Source: a bacterium (GTDB lineage: Bacteria; Krumholzibacteriota; Krumholzibacteriia; LZORAL124-64-63). From it: DNA of 64,000 bases. Positions 26,162 to 33,190 of the stretch are shown piece by piece (positions within the stretch are counted from its first letter, which is position 1; every line of letters starts with the position of its first letter). The stretch is from the NCBI GenBank assembly GCA_016712675.1, contig JADJQR010000001.1:4588001-4652000 (forward strand), written 5' to 3'. The position numbers and the translations under genes were made by a program. Below the pieces are notes generated by a model. That model ran no database searches, was not told where the DNA came from, and worked only from the letters and a program-made list of their open reading frames with translations.

Positions 26162-27475
26162 TCAGCGGTCCCCCGTCCCCGGCGCGGCCGGCGTCACGAG
26201 CACCGACACCACGGCGTGGCCGTCCATGCGTTCGATCTCGAGGGTCGCGCCGTCGATCGTCGCCCGGTCGCCCAGGGTGGGGATGCGGCCGAGCAGCTCG
26301 GTGACCAGCCCGCCGATCGTCGCGGCTTCGCCCTCCCAGCGCGCGCCGGTCCAGCGCTCGCTGCCGTCCAGCCCCATCAGCCCCGGCAGGCGGATCCGTC
26401 CGTCGGGCAGGCGCTCGGGCTCCGGCTGACCGTGCTTGAATTCGTCGCCGACGCCGCCCAGCAGGCCCGACAGCACGTCCTCGAGCGTGACCAGCCCCTC
26501 GACGCCGCCGTACTCGTCGATGACGATGGCCTGGTGGCGGCGCTGCGCGCGCAGCACGGCCAGCAGCCGGTCCGCCGTGAGGTTCTCCGGGACGAAGACC
26601 GCCGGGCGCATGACCTCCGCCAGCGACGAGATGCCACCGTCCTCGAGGTGCCGCGTGATCAGGTCCTTGGTGTGGACCACGCCGACGATGTTGTCGAGCG
26701 CGCCGTCGCACACCGGCACGCGCGTGTAGGGACTGCCGGCGATGCGGTCCAGGAGGCGGTCGAGCGGCTCGCGGATGTCCACGGCCATGACGTAGCGGCG
26801 CGGCACCATCAGTTCGCCCGCGGTGCGCGACGCCAAGCGCAGCGCCGCGTGCAGGCGCTGGTGCTCGTCGGCCTCCAGCAGGCCGCCGTCGCGGCTCTCG
26901 GCGATCAGCAGCTCGATCTCGTCCGGCGAATGGATGTGCCGGTGGCCCCCCTGCGGCACCCGCAGCCACCGGAGAATGGCCAGCCCGCTGCCGTTGAGCA
27001 CCTTGATGGCCCCGGCAAAGAACACCAGCGACCAGCGCATGGGCGTGACCGTGTACAGCGCGGTCTGCGTGGAGAACTGCAGGGCCAGGGACTTGGGCAC
27101 CAGCTCGCCGAACACCACCTGCAGGACCGTCAGCCCCACCAGCACGACGATGGCGGACGTCGACTGCGCGGCCGCCTCCTGCATGCCGCCGAGCTCCGCG
27201 AAGAGCGGCACGAGATCCTTGGCCAGGGTGGCCTGCCCGAACGCGCCCAGCACCAGGCTGGACAGCGTGATGCCGATCTGGCAGGCCGCGACGTAGCGGT
27301 CCAGGCGCTGGGCGTCATCCAGGACCGGCATCAGGAGGCGCGCCCGCCGGCTGCCCCCGTCGGCCAGCTGCCGGACCCGGCTGCGGCGGGCGCTGACGGC
27401 GGCGAATTCAGCCGCCACGTAGAGCGCGTTGACCAGGATCAGCGCGGCGATGACCACCCAGGTGAGCGCGCTCAT
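26162..27475 (-). CDS. CNNM/CorC-family transporter-like protein (DUF21-CBS-CorC_HlyC), copy 1
   Basis: 437 residues with the same three-part layout as its neighbour. The DUF21 domain has NALYVAAEFAAVSARR and FGELVPKSLAL. The CBS pair contains MVPRRYVMAVDI, TRVPVCDGA and GLVTLEDVLSGLLGGVGDE. The C-terminal domain has IGGLVTELLGRIPTLGDRA. The first gene of the pair starts at ATG 27475. Conserved Pro-Lys-Ser in VPKSLAL marks the CNNM signature. The substrate is probably a divalent cation, but that rests on family knowledge only. Confidence 0.92.
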   Translation of the reverse strand: MSALTWVVIAALILVNALYVAAEFAAVSARRSRVRQLADGGSRRARLLMPVLDDAQRLDRYVAACQIGITLSSLVLGAFGQATLAKDLVPLFAELGGMQEAAAQSTSAIVVLVGLTVLQVVFGELVPKSLALQFSTQTALYTVTPMRWSLVFFAGAIKVLNGSGLAILRWLRVPQGGHRHIHSPDEIELLIAESRDGGLLEADEHQRLHAALRLASRTAGELMVPRRYVMAVDIREPLDRLLDRIAGSPYTRVPVCDGALDNIVGVVHTKDLITRHLEDGGISSLAEVMRPAVFVPENLTADRLLAVLRAQRRHQAIVIDEYGGVEGLVTLEDVLSGLLGGVGDEFKHGQPEPERLPDGRIRLPGLMGLDGSERWTGARWEGEAATIGGLVTELLGRIPTLGDRATIDGATLEIERMDGHAVVSVLVTPAAPGTGDR

Positions 27476-27849
27476 GGGCGCGCCCCGGGGTATGGGCCAC
27501 GTCTGGGAGGGGTACTTTCGCCGGGGTCGTCCTCGGCAGGCGTGGCCTGCGCGCGGTCGGCTGAGATTGGGCGGTCTTCCATGGCGGGCCGGCTCGGGCT
27601 TTCGAAAGTGGTCTGCGGGTGGCGCGTCGGCACAGGCTAGCGGTGATGGCGCGCGGCGTCAATGCGAGGGGCGTGCGCCGGCACACCCGTGCCGTGTCGA
27701 CCGCCCCGCGCGTGCCTGCATCTGGGCGAGCGGCGGCCGGCATACAGTACACAGAATAGAACTTGTTGAAAAACAGTGCGATAACACGTCGCTGGCGGCG
27801 CGGTCGCTGTGTGTGGTATACCGTATGTGGACCGACGCAAGGCTTCGGC
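27476..27849. other. Intergenic gap with palindrome and AT-rich patch
   Basis: This 374-base gap has no supportable gene. It holds a single GTGCGCCGGCAC palindrome (27673-27684). It also holds an AT-rich stretch (27741-27835: ATACAGTACACAG, TTGTTGAAAAACAG, GTGGTATACCGTATG) that stands out from the GC-rich surroundings. Confidence 0.5.
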
Positions 27850-28563
27850 TCAGCGGTCCCCGCACGCGCCGGTCACCCGCGGCCACGGAAACGCGAACCA
27901 TCCGTCGTGCCAGCGCGCGCGCAGGTACTCCAGGTCGGAGGCCCACGCGGCGACCGAGGCGCCGAACCGTGCGGGGTCGTGGCGGCGGAAGCGTTCGATG
28001 TTCCAGGCCATCAGCGCGGACATGCGCCGCAGCCGCTTCTCGCTGCCGGGCTCGCCGTAGTCGTCGCCATGGTGCGTGCGGACCAGGGCGGGCAGGGGCT
28101 CGGTGAAGAAGCGGTCCAGCAGGGCCCGGCGCGACGCCACCGACAGCCCGTGCGATTCGCCCACCAGGTAGCCCAGGCGGTGCATCGCGCTCTCGTCGCG
28201 CGGACCGGCGGGGCGGCGGTCGCCGTCCGCGAGCACGCGCCAGGTCCCGCGTGTCCCGGGTCGCCGGCTCGGGGCCGCGCGCGCGGCCGGCCCCTCCTCG
28301 GTCCACCATCGCCAGCTGGCGAGCGCCGCCTCGTCATCGCCGGCCCAGGGGCGGAACAGGCGGTGCATGCCCAGGAAGCGGTCGTAGTCCAGGCCCGGCG
28401 CCGCCAGCACCCACCGCTCCAGCAGCAGCGAGATGGCGCCCGTCGCGCGCAGGTCACGGGCGTGCCATTCCAGAAGGGTGGCGGCGCGCGCGTCGGCATC
28501 GAGGTCGTCGCGCAGGCTGGCCTCGCGCAGGTCGGCGAGGTTCAGGGGAGCGAGCACGGGCAT
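27850..28563 (-). CDS. Conserved-looking hypothetical protein (237 aa)
   Basis: The ATG at 28563 (MPVLAPLNLADLREASL) is chosen because the in-frame extension upstream reads as shadow sequence. The product is soluble, with no signal or TM, and rich in Trp, Arg and Asp. Recognisable segments are LLEWHARDLRATGAISLLLERW, DRFLGMHRLFRPWAGDDEAAL and a C-terminal WNIERFRRHDP...YLRARWHDGWFAFPWPR. The pattern looks like a real, all-helical protein, but I do not know the family. It is divergent from the CpcT-like gene, with 202 bases between. Confidence 0.6.
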   Translation of the reverse strand: MPVLAPLNLADLREASLRDDLDADARAATLLEWHARDLRATGAISLLLERWVLAAPGLDYDRFLGMHRLFRPWAGDDEAALASWRWWTEEGPAARAAPSRRPGTRGTWRVLADGDRRPAGPRDESAMHRLGYLVGESHGLSVASRRALLDRFFTEPLPALVRTHHGDDYGEPGSEKRLRRMSALMAWNIERFRRHDPARFGASVAAWASDLEYLRARWHDGWFAFPWPRVTGACGDR

Positions 28564-28765
28564 GGCGCCGGTCCGATCGGTGGTGTCGCGGTCGTGCAGG
28601 GTGCATGGACGCGGGCGCAAACAAGGGACGGGTGCAGACGGCGTGCCCGCTCCGCGGATTGACGGGCTCCGGCGGCTGCCCGAAGATGTCTCCCACAATG
28701 GCCGGATCCGGCCGTGTGGCGCCGGCGCCCGCGTGTCGGCACATGGCCCGCACCAAGGAGTCGAG

Positions 28766-29791
28766 ATGGCGCGCCTGGTTCCCCTCTCCTGTGCCCTTGC
28801 GGCCTGGCTCAGCTTGGCCCTGGCCGCGGCTCCGGCCCGCGCCGACCTGCCTACGCTGGCCCGTTGGCTGTCCGGCAGCTTCTCCAGCGCCGCGCAGGCC
28901 GACGCCGACACCAACTACTTCGACATCCGCCTGCGGGTGGTCCCGGTGTGGACGGCGCGCACCGACGGGCCGTGGCTCTATGTCGAGCAGGCCACCGCCA
29001 CGGCGCAGGACAAGCCGTACCGCCAGCGGGTGTACCGCCTGCATGACGGCGGCGACGGCACCTTCACCAGCGAGGTGTTCGCGCTGCCAGGCGCGCGCCG
29101 CTTCGCCGGCGCGTGGCGGCAGGCGCAGCCGCTGGCGGCATTGACGCCCGACTCGCTGCTGGTGCGCGAGGGGTGCGCGGTGGAGCTGCGCCCCGGGGCC
29201 GACGGCCGCTTCACCGGCGGCACCGTGGGCCAGGCCTGCGCCAGCGACCTGCGCGGCGCGGCGTACGCCACCTCGGAGGTCACGGTCGGCCCCGACAGGA
29301 TCGAGAGCTGGGACCGCGGCTTCGCCGCCGATGGCACGCAGGCCTGGGGCGCCACCGAAGGCGGCTACGTCTTCGTGCGCGAACCGGCCGATGCGCCGTG
29401 GCCCCTCATCGCGCGCGCCGCGTGGCTGGCCGGCACCTGGGAGATGGGCCAGCCCGGCAATGTCACCGAGGAACACTGGCAGGCCCCGCGCGGCAACGCG
29501 ATGATCGCCGTCAGCCGCACCGTGGCCGGCGGCCGCCTGACCTGGTTCGAGACGGTGGTGCTGCGCGAGACGCCCACGGGGCTGGTCTACGAGGCGCACC
29601 CGTCGGGGCAGCCGGGCGGATCGTTCCCGGCCGTGACGGTGACGGACTCGTTGCTCGTGTTCGAGAACCTCGAGCACGACTTCCCGCAGAGGATCGGGTA
29701 TCGGCGGGTGGCGGACGGCGGGGTGGCAGCGTGGATCGAGGGCGGGGGGAAGAGGGTGGAGTTCTCGTATCGGAGGGCTGAAGGCAACTGA
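28766..29791 (+). CDS. Secreted CpcT/CpeT-like domain fused to a DUF6265-like domain
   Basis: AAGGAG five bases before the ATG at 28766 fixes the start. A signal peptide ends near PARA. Residues ~24-200 resemble the CpcT/CpeT family: LARWLSGSFSSAAQADAD, VVPVWTARTDGPWLYVEQ and KPYRQRVYRL. In cyanobacteria these attach bilins; outside them the role is unknown and probably general ligand binding. Residues ~205-341 resemble DUF6265: WLAGTWEMGQPGNVTEEHW, GGRLTWFETVVL, VFENLEHDFPQRIGYRR and KRVEFSYRR. Both are lipocalin-like barrels, so the product is a two-barrel exported protein. I infer no pathway. Confidence 0.75.
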   Translation: MARLVPLSCALAAWLSLALAAAPARADLPTLARWLSGSFSSAAQADADTNYFDIRLRVVPVWTARTDGPWLYVEQATATAQDKPYRQRVYRLHDGGDGTFTSEVFALPGARRFAGAWRQAQPLAALTPDSLLVREGCAVELRPGADGRFTGGTVGQACASDLRGAAYATSEVTVGPDRIESWDRGFAADGTQAWGATEGGYVFVREPADAPWPLIARAAWLAGTWEMGQPGNVTEEHWQAPRGNAMIAVSRTVAGGRLTWFETVVLRETPTGLVYEAHPSGQPGGSFPAVTVTDSLLVFENLEHDFPQRIGYRRVADGGVAAWIEGGGKRVEFSYRRAEGN

Positions 29792-29818
29792 GGGGATGAT
29801 GGCGCATCCGTCTGGCGA

Positions 29819-30655
29819 CTACTCGAGGGACACACGCACCGGCAGGCCCGCGACCGCCAGGTCGCGGGCATCGTGTTCAACGCGGCACGTGGCCTCCATG
29901 AACACCAGACCCGAATCGCGGTCGATCTCGCCGGACACTTGGAGCACCTGACCAACCCCCAGGAACTGGCCGGATTGGCAGGCGATGCTGACTCCGCGGC
30001 CGGGGCGCCATTCCGCGAGGCGTTCGGTTGGAGTCGCAAGCTTCACGCGGAAAGCACCATCATCGGTGATCCGCGCGATGAGCGCTCCGGCGGAGACGAG
30101 CTCGTATTCCTCGACCGCGATCGCCGTGAGGCGCCCGGCGAAAGGCGCCCGCACCGTCAGTGCGGCATGGTCCTCTTCAAGACGCGCACAGATGGCGGAA
30201 TCCACCGCGGCGGCGGCGACGGCTGCCGTATGCGCCGCGACGGCGGCACGCCAGTCGAGTTCTGCGGCTTCGACTTCCTCCGCCGACCAGACGTCAGCCA
30301 CGGCCGTACGGCGGGCTCGCAGCGCGGCATGGCGCTCCACGCCGATCGCCGCCAGGGACGCCTGAGCGGCGGCAACCCGACGGCGGGCGCGGGCGGCGGC
30401 GAGCTCATGGCGCAAGCTCGGCGAGTCAAGGCGCGCGATGACGTGGCCCGGGCGGACACGGTCACCGAGGGCAGTTGTCAGCGCCACGACATGGGCATCC
30501 GCGCGGGCCACGAGGTCCACGCTTGCGAGCGGGATCAGTACGCCGGAGATGGTGTCGTGCCGGGCGGGCGTGGCGCCGAGGACAAGCGGCAGAACGAGCA
30601 ACAGAATGGACGGCGCCTGGCGAGTCGTTGCATGGCATTTCGATCTCGGTGTCAT
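29819..30655 (-). CDS. HlyD/RND-type periplasmic adaptor near the lanthipeptide cluster
   Basis: GGAGG eight bases before ATG 30655 supports this start over one 28 codons upstream; 278 residues. An N-terminal hydrophobic signal or anchor (~15-32) is followed by the first biotinyl-lipoyl half (VVALTTALGDRVRPGHVIARLDSP). An Ala/Arg-rich helical hairpin (~75-160) comes next. Then come the second lipoyl half (LTVRAPFAGRLTAIAVEEYELVSAG) and a beta-barrel domain. Adaptors of this type bridge inner-membrane transporters and outer-membrane channels. It points away from the lanA genes and lies 114 bases after the leader-only peptide. It may serve lanthipeptide export with the second adaptor at 36463. 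Confidence 0.82.
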   Translation of the reverse strand: MTPRSKCHATTRQAPSILLLVLPLVLGATPARHDTISGVLIPLASVDLVARADAHVVALTTALGDRVRPGHVIARLDSPSLRHELAAARARRRVAAAQASLAAIGVERHAALRARRTAVADVWSAEEVEAAELDWRAAVAAHTAAVAAAAVDSAICARLEEDHAALTVRAPFAGRLTAIAVEEYELVSAGALIARITDDGAFRVKLATPTERLAEWRPGRGVSIACQSGQFLGVGQVLQVSGEIDRDSGLVFMEATCRVEHDARDLAVAGLPVRVSLE

Positions 30656-30747
30656 CGCGCAGTTCCTCCACCGTGGGAACGTGCCCTGCGAACGCACCGG
30701 CGTGGGCGTTCCGATCGTCCGTCGCGACTCAATGGGCACGTGGAACG

Positions 30748-30769
30748 CGGGGCGGGCTGAGCCGCCCCG
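30748..30769 (-). terminator. Hairpin right after the leader-only peptide
   Basis: CGGGGCGG (30748-30755) pairs with CCGCCCCG (30762-30769), loop GCTGAG. It touches the stop codon and resembles the longer hairpin at 31013-31040, suggesting the two arose with duplicated precursor units. Confidence 0.55.
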
Positions 30770-30838
30770 TCACCGCACCATGCTCTCTTCGTCCAGAACG
30801 CGCAGCGCGTCCTTGCTCAGGTTGAGCGTCTTGTTCAT
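30770..30838 (-). CDS. Leader-only lanthipeptide-precursor-like peptide (22 aa)
   Basis: A 22-residue open frame begins MNKTLNLSKDALRVLDEES and stops two residues later, with GAGGAGG upstream of the ATG. It aligns to residues 1-22 of the two precursors at 31234 and 31527 (shared L.L.KD.LR.LD core), but ends just before the Gly-Gly cleavage site and has no core. It could be a decayed precursor cut by a stop, or a peptide that acts in trans on LanB or on expression. The intact ribosome site and terminator-like hairpin argue that it is still translated. Confidence 0.6.
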   Translation of the reverse strand: MNKTLNLSKDALRVLDEESMVR

Positions 30839-31012
30839 TTCCGGCCTCCTCGGGGGTGTCGAGGGCAAGTTGTTCCACTGACGAGCGAACATCTGCGGTG
30901 GACCCGATTGAAATGGGAATCGCAGGATCATGCCCATCGGGATCACCCAGTTGACGGCGGCTTGTGCCGAGGGTCCGGCGCAGGCCCGTTGGCGGAGGAC
31001 GGCGAGGTCCCT

Positions 31013-31040
31013 GGGCGGGGCGGCTAAGGCCGCCCCGCCC
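31013..31040 (-). terminator. 12-bp hairpin closing the precursor operon
   Basis: GGGCGGGGCGGC (31013-31024) pairs perfectly with GCCGCCCCGCCC (31029-31040), loop TAAG. It lies 10 bases after the stop of the small ORF at 31051 and is downstream of both precursor genes on the minus strand. No T-run follows. Confidence 0.6.
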
Positions 31041-31050
31041 TCCGGAAGCG

Positions 31051-31218
31051 TCAGCGCGTGACCGGGTTCTCGCAGCGATGAGTGGCGGCGAGTAACAGCG
31101 TCGCGACCAGCGCCCAGGAAGCCACCGCAGCAACCATGGGACCGGAGTTGCCCTCATCCCACGGCCGCGCCTGCTGGAGATCAGACTCCAGAATGTGCTC
31201 GCGCCGGTCCGGAGGCAC
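31051..31218 (-). CDS. Possible small membrane peptide downstream of lanA2 (55 aa)
   Basis: This GTG-started frame begins 15 bases after the lanA2 stop. It encodes a polar N-terminus, then a hydrophobic segment (VAAVASWALVATLLLAAT, ~29-46) and a short C-terminal tail with one Cys. It ends 10 bases before a strong hairpin. One TM plus position suggest a small immunity peptide. It is in the same frame as lanA2, so amber read-through is the alternative. The ribosome site is poor and open frames are frequent in such GC-rich DNA, so confidence is low. Confidence 0.33.
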   Translation of the reverse strand: MPPDRREHILESDLQQARPWDEGNSGPMVAAVASWALVATLLLAATHRCENPVTR

Positions 31219-31233
31219 TCCAGCGCGACAGGC

Positions 31234-31431
31234 CTAGCGTATGAACCCGCACCGGTACGCGATCGAGCAAACATCCGACGCGCACAGATGGCAGCGCGAT
31301 GGCCAGGTGGTGAGAAGGGGGTCCTTGTCGTCCACCTGGTCCGGAGAAACCCCCACGCCTCCCTGGACGCGGTCGAGGTTTGCCTCATCCAGGACCCGCA
31401 GGGTGTCCTTGTTCACGTTCAACTTCCGCAT
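31234..31431 (-). CDS. Class I lanthipeptide precursor, LanA2
   Basis: AGGAGG eight bases before the ATG gives a strong start. It has 65 residues. The leader (1-25) is MRKLNVNKDTLRVLDE followed by a short linker and V-Q-G-G, the Gly-Gly site for a C39 peptidase. The core (26-65) has Cys at 47, 50, 55 and 61 and Ser/Thr at 29, 41, 42, 45, 52 and 56, suited to LanB dehydration and LanC ring closure. The leader is nearly identical to LanA1, while the core differs completely except for Cys 47. The product is inferred to be a (methyl)lanthionine peptide. Confidence 0.88.
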   Translation of the reverse strand: MRKLNVNKDTLRVLDEANLDRVQGGVGVSPDQVDDKDPLLTTWPSRCHLCASDVCSIAYRCGFIR

Positions 31432-31526
31432 GTTACTTCCTCCTGTTGGATGACGCGATGCACGCTGGCGTTCATCGCCGGAATGCGCGCGTGGAACCTG
31501 TTCCGAAGCCGGGCGCCGTCACCGCT

Positions 31527-31730
31527 CTACTTGATAGGGTCACAGGCGATCTGGATGGAGAAGCAAGCCGAAACGCACGTGAATTGTCCACAGTGGGACA
31601 AGTAGCTGCGAATCGCCCGCGGGTCGTCTGCCGCTACCGCGTTGCCTGCCAAGCCACCGCCCTGTACCCCGCCCAGGGTGCCGGCGTCCAGGATTCGAAG
31701 CGTGTCTTTGTTCAGGTTCAGTTTCCGCAT
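31527..31730 (-). CDS. Class I lanthipeptide precursor, LanA1
   Basis: AGGAGGT six bases before the ATG; 67 residues. Leader residues 1-25 start MRKLNLNKDTLRILD and end V-Q-G-G. The core (26-67) has Cys at 47, 52, 56 and 63 and Ser/Thr at 42, 45, 51, 54 and 58. The C-terminal half is alternating and hydrophobic (CVSACFSIQIAC). It is the first gene of the minus-strand precursor operon and divergent from lanC, so both halves can share the control region 31731-31939. The leader resembles the family of class I lanthipeptide precursors known from Bacteroidota and allied phyla. Confidence 0.9.
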   Translation of the reverse strand: MRKLNLNKDTLRILDAGTLGGVQGGGLAGNAVAADDPRAIRSYLSHCGQFTCVSACFSIQIACDPIK

Positions 31731-31939
31731 GGTCTTACCTCCTGCTTTCGACGTGTCGTGGCCGATGGCTGGTGCCAGAACGTTGTGCGGGCCCCGTTTT
31801 CAACAGGCAGAATCTGATTGCACGTGGATGAACGCGTCGCATGCCTCGCCAGGTCCGATCTTCATTCCTCCCCGCGCCCCTTGTTCGTCTGGCATACGGC
31901 GGCGGCGGTGTCAGCGGAGCAGCGAAGGGAATGTCGACT

Positions 31940-33190
31940 ATGACCGGCAAATCGCCCGCATCCTCTCTGGAGCGCACGCCGAAGGTAATGGCCTTTTTGG
32001 CGGCAGTTGCGGCCGCCTGCTCCGGGGATGACGGCGCATCGCTGTCCAGCGGCAATGCCGGCCTGGCGATGCTCAGTGAGGGCCTGGCTGCGGCCGGACT
32101 CGGCGGTCAGGCAGAGCTGGCAGAACAGCTTCTCGACCAGGCCGGGCATCGTCTCGGTGAGGAGCCGATGTCCGCGAGCCTGTATTCGGGCTTCACCGGC
32201 GTCGCCTGGGCTCACAACCGACGCCAGCGCATCGAGGGAAGGCCACCGCTCCCGGACGACGACTGCGAAGCCGTTGACGGAGTCCTGGCCGACGCGCTGT
32301 CGCAGGCGTCTTGGCGCGGCCACTTCGACCTGATCAACGGACTGGCCGGGATCGCAGTTTACCTGCTGGATCGTGTCGCCTGCGACGTGCCGCGCGCCGC
32401 GCTGGCCGATGTCGTGCGCCACCTTGAGCGCGCGGCGGTCTCCGACGACTGCGGGCTGACCTGGATCACTCCGCCGCGTCACCTGCCAGCACACTTCCGC
32501 GCGCTGGGTCCCGACGGCGTTGCCGATCTGGGGCTGGCGCACGGAGTTCCCGCGCCACTGGCGATCTTGGCTGAGATCGCCGCGGCGGGTATCGAGCGCG
32601 ATCGCTGCCTGGCGCTACTCCACGGCGGCATGTCGTGGCTGCTCGCTCACCGCCTGACCGACGGATTCCTGAGCGCGTTTCCCTCGGTCGTCGTACCCGG
32701 CGAGGCATCTAAGACGTACCCGGCCCGCCTGGCCTGGTGCTACGGCGACGCCGGCGTGGCGCTGGCGTTGGCCCGCGTCTCCGCCCTGAGCGGAGACGCA
32801 TCCTGGAGTGCGGCGGCAAGGGAAACGGCACTCAGAGCGGCAGGGAGACCGCTCGCTGATGCCGGAGTCGTGGACCACTCGCTCTGCCACGGATCAGCCT
32901 CGTTGTATCTGGCGTTCGATCGCCTGCATCGCCACTTCGGCGATCCTGAGCTGCGGGCGGCAGCGACGCGCTGGCTCGGCGTGCTGACCTCCGACCTTGA
33001 GTCGGAGCCACCGCTGCATCAGTACCGGATGATCGGAGAATCCGGACGCGTCGACAGCCGTGGATTGCTGGAAGGACCCGCGGGAGCCGCCCTGGCGATC
33101 CTGGATGCGTTGGGCCTTGCCCCCGCCGGCTGGGCCCGCTGGATGATGCTGGACGACATCCCCGGATCCGGCGGTGTGGGCCATGCGTGA
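31940..33190 (+). CDS. Lanthionine synthetase C family cyclase (LanC)
   Basis: The zinc enzyme adds Cys thiols to dehydrated residues to form (methyl)lanthionine. The ATG at 31940 has GAAGGGA nine bases upstream, giving 416 residues, usual for LanC. The alpha-toroid motifs are present: LSSGNAGLAML, SASLYSGFTGVAW, LINGLAGIAVYLL and LGLAHGVPAPLAIL (His ~201). The zinc ligands are Cys ~267 in WCYGDAGVALAL and Cys-His ~316/317 in CHGSASL. Conserved ending GPAGAALAILD is also present. It overlaps lanB by eight bases. lanC before lanB is the reverse of the nisin order. Confidence 0.95.
   Translation: MTGKSPASSLERTPKVMAFLAAVAAACSGDDGASLSSGNAGLAMLSEGLAAAGLGGQAELAEQLLDQAGHRLGEEPMSASLYSGFTGVAWAHNRRQRIEGRPPLPDDDCEAVDGVLADALSQASWRGHFDLINGLAGIAVYLLDRVACDVPRAALADVVRHLERAAVSDDCGLTWITPPRHLPAHFRALGPDGVADLGLAHGVPAPLAILAEIAAAGIERDRCLALLHGGMSWLLAHRLTDGFLSAFPSVVVPGEASKTYPARLAWCYGDAGVALALARVSALSGDASWSAAARETALRAAGRPLADAGVVDHSLCHGSASLYLAFDRLHRHFGDPELRAAATRWLGVLTSDLESEPPLHQYRMIGESGRVDSRGLLEGPAGAALAILDALGLAPAGWARWMMLDDIPGSGGVGHA

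Noticed and set aside
30729-31388. 219-codon minus-strand frame across the lanthipeptide precursors
   Set aside because: It overlaps LanA2 in another frame; the LanA frames have strong ribosome sites and conserved leaders while this one has neither.
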